DNA of 64,000 nucleotides from Clostridia bacterium (GCA_017464805.1 JAFTYE010000016.1:62001-126000); one strand, 5' to 3'; shown: positions 8,051 to 19,728, counted from the stretch's first letter. Made by a program: numbers and translations. Notes: generated by a model from the letters alone, not told the origin.

Positions 8051-9475
8051 ATGGGAGGTTTTTTCGGTATTGCGTCGCGTAGGGAATGTCTTGCGGACGT
8101 ATTTTTCGGAACGGACTATCATTCACATCTGGGTACACGCCGCGGCGGCCTTGCCGCCTACGATCCCGAGCGCGGGCTTCAGCGCGTGATCCACAATATT
8201 GAAAACTCGCCCTTCCGCACCAAGTTTGAACACGTTTTTGAGGAAATGTCGGGCACAGCGGCCATCGGCTGCATCAGCGACTCCGATCCGCAGCCCCTCA
8301 TCATCCGCTCGCGCCTCGGCATCTATGCGGTGGCCACTGTCGGCGCGATCAACAATGCGGACAAGCTCATCGACACCTATCTCTCGGACGGAATGGGTCA
8401 TTTCAATACCATGACGGGTGGGGTTGTCAACTCCACCGAGCTGGTAGCCGCCCTTATCGGCACAAGATCCACCTTTGCCGAGGGCATTCGCTTCGTCGGT
8501 GAGGTGATCGAGGGCTCGATGTCCATTCTCCTTTTGCGTGAGAACGGGAACATCATCGCCGCGCGCGACCGCCTCGGCAGAACGCCCGTCTTGATCGGGA
8601 AAAATGAGGATGGCTACGCCGTTACCTTCGAGTCCTTCGCCTATGAAAAGCTGGGCTATATCGCCGAACGCGAGCTTGGCCCGGGCGAGATAGTAGAACT
8701 ATCGCCCGAGGGTATCACACAACTGGTCGAACCGGGTAAGGAAATGCGTATGTGTGCGTTTCTTTGGAGCTACTACGGCTATCCCACCTCGACCTATGAG
8801 GGCATCAATGTCGAGGCGATGCGCTATCGCAATGGTGCCATCATGGCGGAAAGCGATGCCGCCTGCGGCAATGCCGAGGGAGTGGACTACGTGTGCGGTG
8901 TTCCGGATTCGGGCACGCCGCACGCCATCGGCTATGCCAATAAGAGTGAGGCTCCCTTTGCTCGTCCCTTTATCAAGTACACACCTACCTGGTCGCGTAG
9001 CTTCCTCTCCTCCAAGCAGGCGGAAAGACGCAAGGTCGCGCGGATGAAGCAAATGCCCGTCCACGATCTGATCGTGGATAAGAATCTCTTGTTCGTGGAC
9101 GACTCTATTGTGCGCGGCACACAGCTCAAGGAAACGGTCGATTTCCTGTATGACAGCGGTGCTAAATCGGTACACATGCGCTCCGCCTGTCCGCCCATCA
9201 TGTATGGCTGCAAGTACCTCAACTTCTCCCGCGCGACAAGCGACATGGATCTGCTCGCACGCCGCATTATCATGGAGCTGGAGGGGGAGGAGGGCTTTTC
9301 CCATATCGAGGAATACAGCGACGGCACCACCGAGCGCGGTAAAAACCTACGTCGTGCGATTTGCGAAAAGCTACATTTCGCCTCTCTTGAATTTCAGTCC
9401 CTGGAGGGGGTCATCCGCGCCATCGGCATGGAGCCCTGTAAGCTTTGTACCTATTGCTGGAACGGCAAAGAATAA
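8051..9475 (+). CDS. purF: Amidophosphoribosyltransferase-family protein lacking the N-terminal Cys
   Basis: PurF makes phosphoribosylamine from PRPP and glutamine, the first committed step. This 474-residue protein has the class II amidotransferase domain (1-230) and the PRTase domain with the PRPP loop [11 protein letters not shown] (347-357). Cys235, Cys380 or 387, Cys463 and Cys466 are placed like the iron-sulfur ligands of Bacillus PurF. The nucleophile Cys that normally follows Met1 is replaced: the start reads MGGFFGIA, with GGA at codon 2. [13 protein letters not shown] stands where YxSLxxLQHRGQE usually is. I recall similar MGGFFG-type proteins annotated as PurF in Bacteroidetes and Clostridia. 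It may use free ammonia or a partner glutaminase. No other purF is in the operon. Confidence 0.85.
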   Translation: MGGFFGIASRRECLADVFFGTDYHSHLGTRRGGLAAYDPERGLQRVIHNIENSPFRTKFEHVFEEMSGTAAIGCISDSDPQPLIIRSRLGIYAVATVGAINNADKLIDTYLSDGMGHFNTMTGGVVNSTELVAALIGTRSTFAEGIRFVGEVIEGSMSILLLRENGNIIAARDRLGRTPVLIGKNEDGYAVTFESFAYEKLGYIAERELGPGEIVELSPEGITQLVEPGKEMRMCAFLWSYYGYPTSTYEGINVEAMRYRNGAIMAESDAACGNAEGVDYVCGVPDSGTPHAIGYANKSEAPFARPFIKYTPTWSRSFLSSKQAERRKVARMKQMPVHDLIVDKNLLFVDDSIVRGTQLKETVDFLYDSGAKSVHMRSACPPIMYGCKYLNFSRATSDMDLLARRIIMELEGEEGFSHIEEYSDGTTERGKNLRRAICEKLHFASLEFQSLEGVIRAIGMEPCKLCTYCWNGKE

Positions 9476-9507
9476 ACCATAACCGACGACGAAAGGAATC
9501 TTTGAAT

Positions 9508-10551
9508 ATGAGCATACAATCCAAATCCGACAGTTACGCTGCGGCAGGTGTGGATATCACCGCCGGCTATCGCGCCGTGGAGCTAATGAAAAAGCATGTT
9601 GCCCGCACCGTTATTCAGAAAAATGCCGAGGATATCGGCGGCTTCGGCGGTCTGTTCCCGCTGGACCTCACCGGCTATAAGAACCCCGTTCTTGTGTCCG
9701 GCACGGACGGCGTAGGCACGAAGCTGAAGCTTGCCTTTCTCATGGACAAGCACGACACCGTAGGCATTGACTGCGTTGCCATGTGTGTCAACGACGTCAT
9801 CTGCTGTGGTGCAAAGCCCCTGTTTTTCCTCGACTACATCGCCTGCGGCAAGAACTATCCCGAAAAGATCGCCGATATCGTCGGCGGCGTTGCCGAGGGA
9901 TGTGTACAGTCGGGAAGCGAGCTGATCGGTGGCGAGACCGCCGAAATGCCCGGCTTCTATCCAATCGACGAATATGACCTCGCAGGCTTCTCGGTCGGTA
10001 TCGTTGACAAGGATAAGGTCATTGACAAAAAGAGCATGAAGGCAGGTGATGTGATGATCGCCCTGCCGTCCTCGGGTGTCCATTCCAACGGCTTCTCGCT
10101 CGTTCGCCGCGTCTTTGACGTGGAGAACTGTGACCTGCGCGCTCCTGTTGCGGAGCTTGGCGGCAAGTCGCTCGGCGAGACCCTGCTCACTCCCACGAGA
10201 ATCTACGTTAAGCCCATGCTCGCTCTTTTTGAAGAGGTCAAGGTCAAGGGCGTGTCCCATATTACGGGCGGCGGCTTCTATGAAAATATGCCCCGTTCCA
10301 TTCCCGACGGTCTGGGCGTTCGGATCAAAAAGAGCGACGTGCGCATTCTGCCGATCTTTAAGCTCCTGCAGAAGACGGGTAACATCAGTGAGCGCGATAT
10401 GTTCAACACCTTCAACATGGGTGTCGGCATGAGCGTGGTCGTTTCCCGTGAGGATGCTGACCGTGCCCTTGAAATTCTTCGTGCAAACGGTGAGGATGCT
10501 TACCTTATCGGTGAGATCGTGGCATCCGAGGATAAGGTGATCCTCGAATGA
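9508..10551 (+). CDS. purM: Phosphoribosylformylglycinamidine cyclo-ligase
   Basis: AIR synthetase closes the imidazole ring with ATP. 347 residues, the usual length. [20 protein letters not shown] at the N-terminus, [25 protein letters not shown] (about 67-81) and [19 protein letters not shown] are family signatures. The ATG at 9508 is preceded by GAAAGGAATC and begins the conserved N-terminus, so the longer frame overlapping purF is not used. The stop overlaps the purN start (ATGA), indicating translational coupling. Confidence 0.95.
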   Translation: MSIQSKSDSYAAAGVDITAGYRAVELMKKHVARTVIQKNAEDIGGFGGLFPLDLTGYKNPVLVSGTDGVGTKLKLAFLMDKHDTVGIDCVAMCVNDVICCGAKPLFFLDYIACGKNYPEKIADIVGGVAEGCVQSGSELIGGETAEMPGFYPIDEYDLAGFSVGIVDKDKVIDKKSMKAGDVMIALPSSGVHSNGFSLVRRVFDVENCDLRAPVAELGGKSLGETLLTPTRIYVKPMLALFEEVKVKGVSHITGGGFYENMPRSIPDGLGVRIKKSDVRILPIFKLLQKTGNISERDMFNTFNMGVGMSVVVSREDADRALEILRANGEDAYLIGEIVASEDKVILE

Positions 10552-11156
10552 GCCGCGTAGCACGCATCGCCGTCCTCGTTTCGGGCGGCGGCACCAACCT
10601 GCAAGCTCTCATCGATGCCGAGAGGGCAGGGGCATTGCACAGCGGCAAGATCGAGCTGGTGCTCTCTTCCAGTCCCACCGCTTACGCCCTCACCCGTGCG
10701 GTAAATGCGGGCATTCCCGCCCACATCGTTTCCAAAAAGGAGCTTGGCGGACAGGAAGCCTTTGAAGCAAGGCTGAAAGCCTATCTTGCAGAATACAAGA
10801 TCGATCTGATCATTCTTGCGGGCTTTATGTCCATTTTGAGTGAGAATTTCACCGCAGCCTATCCGCGCCGCATCATCAATGTGCACCCCTCCCTCATCCC
10901 ATCCTTCTGCGGTAAGGGCTATTACGGCCTGCGCGTGCATGAGGCGGCACTCGCCTACGGCGTGAAGGTCACGGGTGCAACCGTCCACTTCGTTAATGAG
11001 ATTCCGGACGGTGGCGAGATCATTATGCAAAAAGCAGTACGCATCCTTCCGCGCGATACCGCAGAGAGCCTGCAAAAGCGCGTGATGCGCCTGGCGGAGT
11101 GGAAGATCCTTCCTGCCGCCGTAGAAAAAATTTCAGCCGAAATAGGAGAAAACTGA
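10548..11156 (+). CDS. purN: Phosphoribosylglycinamide formyltransferase (folate-dependent)
   Basis: GART transfers the formyl group of 10-formyl-THF to GAR. 202 residues. [15 protein letters not shown] at the N-terminus is the phosphate loop. [13 protein letters not shown] is followed by [11 protein letters not shown], carrying the catalytic Asn-His pair, and by [16 protein letters not shown] with the catalytic Asp. It overlaps purM by 4 bases and is followed one base later by the purO-like start. The formyl donor is probably supplied by Fhs at the end of this operon. Confidence 0.95.
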   Translation: MSRVARIAVLVSGGGTNLQALIDAERAGALHSGKIELVLSSSPTAYALTRAVNAGIPAHIVSKKELGGQEAFEARLKAYLAEYKIDLIILAGFMSILSENFTAAYPRRIINVHPSLIPSFCGKGYYGLRVHEAALAYGVKVTGATVHFVNEIPDGGEIIMQKAVRILPRDTAESLQKRVMRLAEWKILPAAVEKISAEIGEN

Positions 11157-11157
11157 A

Positions 11158-11868
11158 ATGGCAATGTACGACCTCTCGACTCTGCTCTCGGAAAACAGCT
11201 ATCCCGGCAGAGGCATTGTAATTGGTAAATCGGCAGACGGCAAAAACGCCATGATCGCCTACTTTATCATGGGCAGAAGCGAAAACAGCCGTAACCGTAT
11301 TTTTGAAAGATTTGACGGTGGCATGCGTACCCGCGCTTTTGATGAATCCAAGCTCACCGACCCCAGCCTCATCATCTACAACCCCTACTTGTGCCTCGGC
11401 GGCACGGATATCATCACCAACGGTGATCAGACCGACACCGTTTTTGATTTCCTCAAAGTAGGGAAGAGTTTTGAGGATGCCCTCACCATTCGTGAGTTTG
11501 AGCCGGACTGCCCCAACTACACCCCTCGCATCTCGGGCATGCTGACCTATGCAAACGGTGACTTCGCCTACAAGATGTCTATCCTGAAAAGCCGTAACGG
11601 TGACCCATCGGTCTGCCTGCGGTTCTTCTACCACTACCTGCCCGTGACAGGCATCGGTCATTTCATCCATACCTACCGGCACGATGGCAACCCCATCCCC
11701 TCCTTCTACGGCGAGCCGGAAGAAGTAGAGTTGCCGAATACTGCAGAGGAGCTTGCCGCCCTTGTGTGGGACAACCTCAATGCGGATAACAAGGTATCGC
11801 TCTTTGTTCGTGTCGTGCCGCTTGACGGCTCCGCACCGACCGAGATCATCATCAATAAGCACAAGTAA
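11158..11868 (+). CDS. purO: IMP cyclohydrolase, PurO-type
   Basis: 236 residues related to the stand-alone IMP cyclohydrolase family first described from archaea (PurO), not to the N-terminal domain of PurH. Signatures visible are SYPGRGIVIGKS near residue 15, MGRSENSRNRIF near 40, IIYNPY and TNGDQTD around 75-90, and PRISGMLTYANGDFAYKMSI around 123-142. It should close FAICAR to IMP. It sits directly before a stand-alone AICAR transformylase, so the two steps usually fused in bacterial PurH are here split. It starts 1 base after the purN stop with AGGAG upstream. Confidence 0.88.
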   Translation: MAMYDLSTLLSENSYPGRGIVIGKSADGKNAMIAYFIMGRSENSRNRIFERFDGGMRTRAFDESKLTDPSLIIYNPYLCLGGTDIITNGDQTDTVFDFLKVGKSFEDALTIREFEPDCPNYTPRISGMLTYANGDFAYKMSILKSRNGDPSVCLRFFYHYLPVTGIGHFIHTYRHDGNPIPSFYGEPEEVELPNTAEELAALVWDNLNADNKVSLFVRVVPLDGSAPTEIIINKHK

Positions 11869-11878
11869 GGGGAAGAAC

Positions 11879-13063
11879 ATGAAGGAATTTGAACTGAAAT
11901 ACGGCTGTAACCCAAACCAAAAGCCCGCAAAAATCTACATGCAAAACGGTGCAGAGCTGCCCATTGAGATTTTGTGCGGCCGCCCCGGCTACATCAACTT
12001 TCTCGATGCGTTCAACTCCTGGCAGTTGGTCAAGGAGCTGAAGGAGGCTCTAGGCCTTCCTGCCGCCGCATCCTTCAAACATGTCAGCCCAACCTCCGCT
12101 GCCGTTGGCATTCCGCTTTCGGATACGCTGAAAAAGGCTTGCTTCGTGGATGACATCGAGGGGCTTGACGAGTCCCCCCTCGGTTGCGCTTATGCGCGTG
12201 CCCGCGGAACGGACAGAATGTGCTCCTTCGGTGATTTCGTAGCCCTGTCCGATGTCTGCGACGTCACCACGGCTCTCATGATTAAGCGCGAGGTGTCGGA
12301 CGGCGTGATCGCCCCCGGCTATGAGCCGGAAGCTCTTGAAATTCTCAAAAGCAAGAGAAAAGGAAACTACAATATCGTGAAGATCGACCCCGATTTCGTT
12401 CCCGAGGAGATCGAAACCAAGCAGGTATACGGCATCACCTTTGAGCAGGGACGCAACAATTTCAAGATCGGCGCGCATCTGCTTGAAAATCTTGTAACCG
12501 AGAATAAAGAGCTCCCTTCGGATGCTGTGCGCGACCTCATCGTCGCCCTCATCACGCTCAAATATACCCAATCCAACTCGGTCTGCTATGCCGTGGACGG
12601 ACAGGCGATCGGCGTCGGTGCCGGTCAGCAGTCCCGTATCCACTGCACCCGTCTTGCAGGCGGTAAGGCGGATACCTGGTTCCTTCGTCAGCACGAAAAG
12701 GTGCTGAATCTGCCCTTCAAGTCCACCCTCGGCCGCCCCGACCGCGATAACGTCATCGACGGCTACATCAACCAGAATGAAGAGGATGTTTGTGCCGACG
12801 GTATCTGGCAGAACTACTTTACCGAGCAGCCCGCTCCCTTCACAAGAGAAGAGCAGCGCGCTTACCTCGACAAGATCGAGGGGGTGTCCCTTGCCTCGGA
12901 TGCCTTCTTCCCGTTCAGCGACAACATTGAGCGTGCGAAGAAGAGTGGCGTTGCCTACATCGCCGAGCCGGGCGGCTCCATCCGTGACGATGCCGTGATC
13001 GACTGCTGTAACAAGTACAACATCGCCATGGCCTTTACCGGCATGCGCCTGTTCCACCATTGA
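11879..13063 (+). CDS. purH: AICAR transformylase (stand-alone PurH C-terminal domain)
   Basis: 394 residues corresponding to the C-terminal transformylase domain of PurH; the N-terminal cyclohydrolase domain is absent. LKYGCNPNQKPA opens the domain, AASFKHVSPTSAAVG (about 61-75) carries the catalytic Lys-His, and VIAPGYEPEALEIL, QSNSVCYAVDGQAIGVGAGQQSR and the C-terminal GGSIRDDAVID are typical. It formylates AICAR with 10-formyl-THF. The ATG at 11879 follows AAGGGGAAG and starts the conserved sequence, so the longer upstream frame inside purO is not used. Works with the adjacent PurO-type enzyme. Confidence 0.93.
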   Translation: MKEFELKYGCNPNQKPAKIYMQNGAELPIEILCGRPGYINFLDAFNSWQLVKELKEALGLPAAASFKHVSPTSAAVGIPLSDTLKKACFVDDIEGLDESPLGCAYARARGTDRMCSFGDFVALSDVCDVTTALMIKREVSDGVIAPGYEPEALEILKSKRKGNYNIVKIDPDFVPEEIETKQVYGITFEQGRNNFKIGAHLLENLVTENKELPSDAVRDLIVALITLKYTQSNSVCYAVDGQAIGVGAGQQSRIHCTRLAGGKADTWFLRQHEKVLNLPFKSTLGRPDRDNVIDGYINQNEEDVCADGIWQNYFTEQPAPFTREEQRAYLDKIEGVSLASDAFFPFSDNIERAKKSGVAYIAEPGGSIRDDAVIDCCNKYNIAMAFTGMRLFHH

Positions 13064-13083
13064 TCCCCGAAAGGAGAACGACT

Positions 13084-14352
13084 ATGAAGCTAATGGTAGT
13101 CGGTGGTGGCGGCAGAGAGCACGCCATCATCAAGAAACTGAAAGAAAATCCACAGGTCGAGGAGATCTTCGCCCTGCCCGGCAACGGCGGCATCGCCGCC
13201 GATGCCACCTGCGTCAATATCGGTGCAAAGGATATTGACGGAATTGTCACCTTTGCGAAGAAAAACGGTGTAGCCTACGCCGTCGTCGCACCCGACGATC
13301 CGCTGGTGCTGGGCGCGGTGGACGCCTTGGAAGCGGTCGGCATCCCTTGCTTCGGTCCTCGCGCAAACGCCGCGATCATCGAGGGTAGCAAGGTCTTTTC
13401 CAAAAACCTCATGAAAAAGTACGGTATCCCCACCGCGACCTATGAGGTGTTTGACAATGCCGACGCGGCTCTTGCTTATCTGGATACCGCGCCCATTCCC
13501 ACCGTCATCAAGGCGGACGGCCTCGCGCTCGGCAAGGGCGTCATCATCGCCATGACGAGGGAAGATGCCAAGGACGCCGTTCGCTCCATGATGCTTGACA
13601 AGGTCTTCGGCAAGAGCGGCGACCACGTCGTGGTCGAGGAATTTCTCGAAGGTCCCGAGGTGTCTGTCCTTGCCTTCACCGATGGCAAAACGCTCGTTCC
13701 CATGGTATCTTCCATGGATCATAAGCGTGTCGGTGACAACGATACCGGTCTGAATACGGGCGGCATGGGCACCGTTGCCCCCAATCCCTACTATACCGCC
13801 GATGTCGCCGCAGAATGTATGGAAAAAATCTTTCTGCCCACGATGAACGCCATGAACGCCGAGGGTAGAACCTTTAAGGGTTGCCTCTATTTCGGTCTGA
13901 TGCTGACGAAAAACGGTCCGAAGGTCATCGAGTATAACTGCCGCTTCGGCGATCCCGAAACGCAGGTCGTGCTCCCGCTTCTGGAAAGTGATCTCTTCAC
14001 CATTATGCAGGCGGTCACCGAGGAGCGGCTGGCTTCCACGCCCGTCAAATTCAAGGACGGCCACGCCTGCTGTGTGGTCATGGCATCGAATGGGTATCCG
14101 CAGGCCTATGAAAAGGGCTACGAGATCACCATTCCTGCCGCAGTTGCCGATACGGTGTATGTCGCGGGTGCGACACGCAAGGATGGCAAAACCGTTACAA
14201 GCGGCGGCCGCGTGCTTGGGGTTACCGCCGTGGCAGACAGCCTGCCCGCCGCTATCGAATCGGCATACCGTAAGGTAGAAACCATTCATTTTGAGAACGC
14301 CTACTATCGCCACGACATCGGTGCGCGCGCTATGGCGGCCTATAAGGAGTAA
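13084..14352 (+). CDS. purD: Phosphoribosylamine--glycine ligase
   Basis: GAR synthetase, an ATP-grasp enzyme joining phosphoribosylamine and glycine. 422 residues. MKLMVVGGGGREHAI is the N-terminal glycine-rich loop. FGPRANAAIIEGSKVFSKNLMKKYGIPTA opens the ATP-grasp region, VIKADGLALGKGVIIA (about 139-154) is the ATP lysine segment, and GCLYFGLMLTKNGPKVIEYNCRFGDPE binds metal. The ATG at 13084 follows AAGGAGAACG. It ends at TAA, and the purL ATG begins 1 base later. Confidence 0.95.
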   Translation: MKLMVVGGGGREHAIIKKLKENPQVEEIFALPGNGGIAADATCVNIGAKDIDGIVTFAKKNGVAYAVVAPDDPLVLGAVDALEAVGIPCFGPRANAAIIEGSKVFSKNLMKKYGIPTATYEVFDNADAALAYLDTAPIPTVIKADGLALGKGVIIAMTREDAKDAVRSMMLDKVFGKSGDHVVVEEFLEGPEVSVLAFTDGKTLVPMVSSMDHKRVGDNDTGLNTGGMGTVAPNPYYTADVAAECMEKIFLPTMNAMNAEGRTFKGCLYFGLMLTKNGPKVIEYNCRFGDPETQVVLPLLESDLFTIMQAVTEERLASTPVKFKDGHACCVVMASNGYPQAYEKGYEITIPAAVADTVYVAGATRKDGKTVTSGGRVLGVTAVADSLPAAIESAYRKVETIHFENAYYRHDIGARAMAAYKE

Positions 14353-14353
14353 T

Positions 14354-17300
14354 ATGGTATACAGAATATTCGTTGAAAAGAAAAAGGAGCTGGCCAACGA
14401 GGCAAACGCCCTCTTTGCCGAGCTGAAAAACCTTCTCGGAATCGAAGCCCTGACCTCTGTCCGTGTGCTTAACCGCTACGATGCGGAGAACATCACAAAG
14501 GAGCTGTTTACCGAAGCGGTCGCTTCCGTATTCTCCGAGCCGCAGCTTGATATTGTCACGTGTGAGCTTGTCGCCGGGGCAGAGGACACCGTCTTCGCCG
14601 TGGAGTACCTGCCCGGTCAGTTTGACCAGCGCGCAGACTCCGCCGCCCAGTGTATCCAGATCATTTCGCAGGGCGACCGTCCTCTCATCCGTACCGCCCG
14701 CGTGTACGTTTTAGGGGGAAAACTGTCGGCAGATGACGTTTCCCGTATCAAAAAGTTCGTGATCAACCCCGTGGAAGCGCGCGAGGCAAGCCTCGACCTT
14801 CCCGAAACGCTCGCCGTAAAGTACGATCTTCCCGACCATGTGGAAACGCTTGACGGTTTTACCAAAATGGAAGACGAAGCCCTGGACGCCTTCGTGCGTG
14901 AAAAGGGTCTTGCCATGGATTTGGACGATATCCGCTTCTGCCGCGATTATTTCCGTACCGAGCAGCGCGATCCCACCATCACCGAGATCCGCATGATCGA
15001 TACCTACTGGTCTGACCACTGCCGTCATACCACCTTTCTCACCACCATCGACGATGTGAAGTTCGAGGATGCACTTTTGCAGAACGCTTATGAAAGCTAT
15101 ATTTCTGTGAGGAAAAACCTCGGCAGAACCAAGCCGATCAACCTCATGGACATCGCCACCCTCGCTACCCGTTATCTCAAAAAGACGGGCAAGCTCGAAA
15201 AACTGGACGAGTCCGAGGAGATCAATGCCTGCACCGTCAAGATCGAGATCGAGACGGACGGCAAGCGCGAGCCGTGGCTTCTGCTCTTCAAAAATGAAAC
15301 GCACAATCACCCCACCGAGATTGAGCCGTTTGGCGGTGCCGCCACCTGTATCGGCGGCGCGATCCGTGACCCGCTTTCGGGACGCTCCTATGTGTACGCC
15401 GCTATGCGCGTCACCGGCGCGGCCGACCCCACCGTTCCCGTATCTGAAACCATCAAGGGTAAGCTGCCCCAGCGTAAGATCGTGCAGACCGCCGCGGCAG
15501 GCTATTCCTCCTACGGCAACCAGATCGGTCTGGCGACGGGTATCGTAGACGAGCTTTACCACCCTGGCTACGCCGCCAAGAGAATGGAGATCGGCGCGGT
15601 CATCGCCGCCGCTCCTGCCGAGAATGTTCGCCGTGAGCGTCCCGTGGATGGGGACGTGGTGATCCTGCTGGGCGGTCGCACGGGCCGTGACGGCATCGGC
15701 GGTGCAACTGGCTCTTCCAAAGCTCACAACACCCAGTCGGTCGAAACCTGCGGTGCGGAGGTGCAGAAGGGTAATGCCCCCGAGGAGCGCAAGCTCCAAC
15801 GCCTCTTCCGTAATGGCGATGCCTGCCGTATGATCAAGCGTTGTAACGACTTCGGTGCAGGCGGCGTTTCCGTAGCCATCGGTGAGCTTGCCGACGGCCT
15901 GGAGATTGACCTCAACGCCGTACCGAAGAAATACGAGGGCCTTGACGGCACCGAGTTGGCCATCAGCGAATCGCAGGAAAGAATGGCCGTGGTCGTAGAG
16001 CCGGAGCACGTGGAAGGCTTTATGCGCCTGGCCGCACGGGAGAACCTGGAGGCGACCTTAGTCGCCCGTGTGACCGCTGAGCCGCGCCTGCGTATGCACT
16101 GGAACGGTAAGACCATCGTCGATATCTCCCGTGAGTTCCTAAACTCCAATGGTGCGGAGAAGCATATCTCCATCGCACCTGCTGCCACTGCCGATTATGC
16201 AAAGACGCCTGTGACCGACTTCGCCGAAGGCTATCGCGCCCTCGTGTCCGAACTTAACGTCTGCTCGAAGCGCGGCCTTTCCGAACGCTTCGACTCCACC
16301 ATCGGCGCAGGCACTGTCTTGATGCCCTTTGGCGGTAAGCACCAGAAAACCCCCATTCAGGCCATGGTGCAGAAGATCTCGGTCGAGAAGAAGCACACCG
16401 ACCATTGCTCCTACATGGCATGGGGCTATAACCCCTATGTGACCGAAAAGAGCCCCTATCACGGCGCGTATCTCGCCGTGGTCGAGAGCGTTTGTAAGCT
16501 GATCGCCGCAGGTGCCTCCTTCGAGGATGTGTACCTGACCTTCCAGGAGTACTTCGAAAAGCCCGGAAAGGATGCTCGCCGTTGGGGCAAGCCCCTTGCC
16601 GCCCTGCTTGGTGCTTTCCGCGCCCAGCTCGACCTTGGCATTGCCTCGATCGGCGGTAAGGACTCCATGAGCGGCTCCTTTGAGAAGCTGGATGTTCCCC
16701 CCACCCTCGTTTCCTTTGCCGTCACCACCGGCAAGACCGACGAGGTGCTTTCTGGCGAATTTAAGGCGGCAGGCCACAGGCTCATCTGCCTTGCCCCCGA
16801 ATATGACGAAAACAACCTGCCCGTTCCCGCTTCCTTGATTGAAATCTTTGGCAAGGTAACGGCCCTCGCCCGCGCAGGCAAAGTCTATGCCGCTTATACG
16901 CCTACCTTTGGCGGCATCGCCGAGGCGGTCTATAAAATGGCCATCGGTAACGGCTTCGGCTTCTCCTACGATCAGGCTCTGTCGCTTTCCGATATCTTCG
17001 GCTACGCCTACGGCTCCTTCCTGTTGGAGGTAGACGCCGACTGTATCGAGGGCAAGACGATCGGTTTTGTCACCGAGGAAGAGAAGATCACCTACGGCGG
17101 CACCACCCTTTGCATGAACGAGCTTGGCACTCTCTACGAGGGCAAGCTCGAGGGCGTTTACCCCTGCATGGAAAAGGCAAATACTCCCCTGTGTGAGAGC
17201 TTCTCCTACGAGGCCAAGGAGCACCCGGCTCCGGCCGTGAAGGTCACGCGTCCGCGCGTCCTGATCCCCGTATTCCCCGGCACCAACTGCGAGTTTGACT

Positions 17301-18052
17301 CGGCCAAGGTCATGCTCGACGCAGGCGCAGAGGCGGAGATCTTCGTCATCAACAACCTGTCTGCCGAGGGCATTGCCCGCAGTGCAAGCGACTTCGCCGC
17401 ACGCCTGCGTGACTCGCAGATGGTCTTCGTGCCCGGTGGATTTTCGGGCGGTGACGAGCCGGACGGCTCGGGTAAGTTCATCATGGCCTTCTTTCGCGCC
17501 GCCGAGGTCAAGGAGGAGATCCACAACCTGCTCCGCCGCCGCGACGGTCTTATGTGCGGTATCTGTAACGGCTTCCAGGCACTCGTCAAGCTTGGCCTCG
17601 TCCCCTATGGCGAGATCGTGGACGGCGACCCCAATGCCCCCACCTTGACCTTCAACAACATCGCACGCCATCAGTCCAAGCTGGTACGCATCCGCGTGGC
17701 ATCCAACAAGTCCCCATGGCTCGCCGCCACGCAGGTCGGCGACATCTATACCGTGCCGATCTCGCACGGTGAGGGCAAATTCCTTGCCGATGAAAACACC
17801 GTCCGCGCTCTTGCGGCGAACGGTCAGATCGCAACCCAATACGTCGATCTTGATGGAAACGCAACGAGCGACATCCGCTACAACCCCAATGGCTCCGTCT
17901 TTGCGATTGAGGGTATCACCTCGCCGGACGGCCGTGTCTTCGGTAAGATGGGCCACTCCGAGCGTATCGGTCGCGGCCTGTACAAAAACGTGCTCGGTGA
18001 ATTTGACATGAAGATGTTCGAATCTGCCGTTCGCTACTTCAAGGAGGGTTAA
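14354..18052 (+). CDS. purL: Phosphoribosylformylglycinamidine synthase, single-chain
   Basis: FGAM synthase of the long single-chain type (1232 residues) rather than separate PurS/PurQ/PurL. The N-terminal region corresponds to the PurS-like part. The central synthetase halves contain [13 protein letters not shown] (about 216-228), [21 protein letters not shown] (about 312-332) and [10 protein letters not shown]. The C-terminal glutaminase has [24 protein letters not shown], the nucleophile Cys in [15 protein letters not shown] and the His/Glu pair in SHGEGKF. So this glutaminase is intact, unlike that of PurF here. AAGGAG before the ATG overlaps the end of purD. Confidence 0.96.
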   Translation: MVYRIFVEKKKELANEANALFAELKNLLGIEALTSVRVLNRYDAENITKELFTEAVASVFSEPQLDIVTCELVAGAEDTVFAVEYLPGQFDQRADSAAQCIQIISQGDRPLIRTARVYVLGGKLSADDVSRIKKFVINPVEAREASLDLPETLAVKYDLPDHVETLDGFTKMEDEALDAFVREKGLAMDLDDIRFCRDYFRTEQRDPTITEIRMIDTYWSDHCRHTTFLTTIDDVKFEDALLQNAYESYISVRKNLGRTKPINLMDIATLATRYLKKTGKLEKLDESEEINACTVKIEIETDGKREPWLLLFKNETHNHPTEIEPFGGAATCIGGAIRDPLSGRSYVYAAMRVTGAADPTVPVSETIKGKLPQRKIVQTAAAGYSSYGNQIGLATGIVDELYHPGYAAKRMEIGAVIAAAPAENVRRERPVDGDVVILLGGRTGRDGIGGATGSSKAHNTQSVETCGAEVQKGNAPEERKLQRLFRNGDACRMIKRCNDFGAGGVSVAIGELADGLEIDLNAVPKKYEGLDGTELAISESQERMAVVVEPEHVEGFMRLAARENLEATLVARVTAEPRLRMHWNGKTIVDISREFLNSNGAEKHISIAPAATADYAKTPVTDFAEGYRALVSELNVCSKRGLSERFDSTIGAGTVLMPFGGKHQKTPIQAMVQKISVEKKHTDHCSYMAWGYNPYVTEKSPYHGAYLAVVESVCKLIAAGASFEDVYLTFQEYFEKPGKDARRWGKPLAALLGAFRAQLDLGIASIGGKDSMSGSFEKLDVPPTLVSFAVTTGKTDEVLSGEFKAAGHRLICLAPEYDENNLPVPASLIEIFGKVTALARAGKVYAAYTPTFGGIAEAVYKMAIGNGFGFSYDQALSLSDIFGYAYGSFLLEVDADCIEGKTIGFVTEEEKITYGGTTLCMNELGTLYEGKLEGVYPCMEKANTPLCESFSYEAKEHPAPAVKVTRPRVLIPVFPGTNCEFDSAKVMLDAGAEAEIFVINNLSAEGIARSASDFAARLRDSQMVFVPGGFSGGDEPDGSGKFIMAFFRAAEVKEEIHNLLRRRDGLMCGICNGFQALVKLGLVPYGEIVDGDPNAPTLTFNNIARHQSKLVRIRVASNKSPWLAATQVGDIYTVPISHGEGKFLADENTVRALAANGQIATQYVDLDGNATSDIRYNPNGSVFAIEGITSPDGRVFGKMGHSERIGRGLYKNVLGEFDMKMFESAVRYFKEG

Positions 18053-18054
18053 AT

Positions 18055-19728
18055 ATGGCTTATTTGTCCGATATTGAGATCGCCCAGGCGGCCGAGATGA
18101 AGCCGATCACCGAGATCGCAAAGACCGCCGGCGTCGATGAAAAGTATCTTGAACAGTACGGCAAGTACAAGGCAAAGGTAGACTACGCGCTCCTGCGTGA
18201 GTCCGAAAGAAAGAACGGCAAGCTCGTCCTTGTGACTGCTATCACCCCCACCCCCGCAGGGGAAGGAAAGACCACCACCACCATCGGCCTCGCTGACGGT
18301 ATGCGCCGCATCGGCAAAAACTGCGCAGTCGCGCTCCGCGAGCCCTCCCTTGGGCCCGTGTTCGGTATCAAGGGCGGTGCCGCGGGCGGCGGCTACGCAC
18401 AGGTCGTTCCCATGGAAGACATCAACCTGCACTTCACAGGGGACTTCCACGCCATCGGCGCGGCAAACAACCTGCTCGCCGCCATGCTGGATAACCACAT
18501 CTACCAGGGCAACCGCCTGAACATCGATCCCCGCCGCATCACCTGGAAGCGTTGCGTGGATATGAACGACCGTCAGCTCCGCTTTGTGACCGACGGCCTC
18601 GGCGGCCGCATCAACGGTGTGCCGCGTGAGGATGGCTATGATATCACTGTTGCCTCCGAGATCATGGCCGTCTTCTGCCTCGCTTCCTCCATCACCGACC
18701 TCAAGGAACGCCTCTCCCGCATCGTCGTGGCCTATACCTACGACGAAAAGCCCGTCACAGCAGGCGACCTCGGTGCCGTCGGTGCTATGGCCGCTCTCTT
18801 GAAGGATGCCCTCAAACCCAACCTCGTGCAGACGCTCGAGGGAACGCCCGCCTTTGTGCACGGCGGTCCCTTCGCCAACATCGCCCACGGCTGTAACTCG
18901 GTCATCGCGACCAAAATGGCCATTCGCCTTGCCGATTATGCCATCACCGAGGCAGGCTTCGGCGCTGACCTCGGTGCAGAGAAGTTCCTGGACATCAAGT
19001 GCCGCATGGCAGGCCTCACTCCCTCGGCCGTCGTCGTGGTCGCCACTGTGCGTGCGCTCAAAATGCACGGCGGCGTTGCCAAGACCGAGCTGGGTGCGGA
19101 GAACCTCGAGGCGCTCGGGGCAGGTCTTCCCAACCTTCTACGCCACGTTTCCAACATGAAGAACGTGTACCATCTGCCCTGCGTGGTGGCGGTCAACCGT
19201 TTTCCGACCGACACGGATGCCGAGATTGAGCTCGTCATCGCCAAATGTAAGGAGCTCGGTGTCAACGTCGTGCTCTCCACCGTCTGGGCTGACGGCGGTG
19301 CGGGCGGCACCGCCCTTGCCGAGGAGGTCGTTCGCCTCTGCGAGGAAGAGAACGGCTTCTCCTATTCCTATGAGCTGGAGGGCGGCATCGAGGATAAGAT
19401 CCGCACCATCGTGACCCGCGTTTACGGCGGTGCAGGCGTTGCCTTTGCCCCCGCCGCCAAGAAGGAGATCGCCCGCCTGTCCGATCTCGGTTTTGGCAAT
19501 CTCCCCGTCTGTATGGCGAAAACGCAGTACAGCTTCTCGGATGATGCCACCAAGCTTGGCGCACCCGAGGGCTTCACCGTCACCGTTCGCAACGTCAAGG
19601 TGTCGGCAGGTGCCGGCTTTGTGGTCGCGCTCACGGGCGATATCATGACCATGCCCGGTCTTCCCAAGGTTCCCGCCGCCGAGCGTATCGACGTGGACGA
19701 GAACGGCAAAATTTCCGGCCTCTTCTAA
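18055..19728 (+). CDS. fhs: Formate--tetrahydrofolate ligase
   Basis: Makes 10-formyl-THF from formate, THF and ATP. 557 residues, usual length. The N-terminus has [12 protein letters not shown], the P-loop [19 protein letters not shown] (about 63-81), [39 protein letters not shown] in the active site, and [13 protein letters not shown]. It starts 2 bases after the purL stop with AAGGAGG upstream. Its place at the end of the purine operon fits supply of formyl groups to PurN and the AICAR transformylase, and to the ZTP riboswitch logic. Confidence 0.97.
   Translation: MAYLSDIEIAQAAEMKPITEIAKTAGVDEKYLEQYGKYKAKVDYALLRESERKNGKLVLVTAITPTPAGEGKTTTTIGLADGMRRIGKNCAVALREPSLGPVFGIKGGAAGGGYAQVVPMEDINLHFTGDFHAIGAANNLLAAMLDNHIYQGNRLNIDPRRITWKRCVDMNDRQLRFVTDGLGGRINGVPREDGYDITVASEIMAVFCLASSITDLKERLSRIVVAYTYDEKPVTAGDLGAVGAMAALLKDALKPNLVQTLEGTPAFVHGGPFANIAHGCNSVIATKMAIRLADYAITEAGFGADLGAEKFLDIKCRMAGLTPSAVVVVATVRALKMHGGVAKTELGAENLEALGAGLPNLLRHVSNMKNVYHLPCVVAVNRFPTDTDAEIELVIAKCKELGVNVVLSTVWADGGAGGTALAEEVVRLCEEENGFSYSYELEGGIEDKIRTIVTRVYGGAGVAFAPAAKKEIARLSDLGFGNLPVCMAKTQYSFSDDATKLGAPEGFTVTVRNVKVSAGAGFVVALTGDIMTMPGLPKVPAAERIDVDENGKISGLF

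Noticed and set aside
16139..17956. Open frame of about 600 codons on the minus strand
   Set aside because: Antisense shadow of purL; His/Gly-rich composition typical of complement frames.
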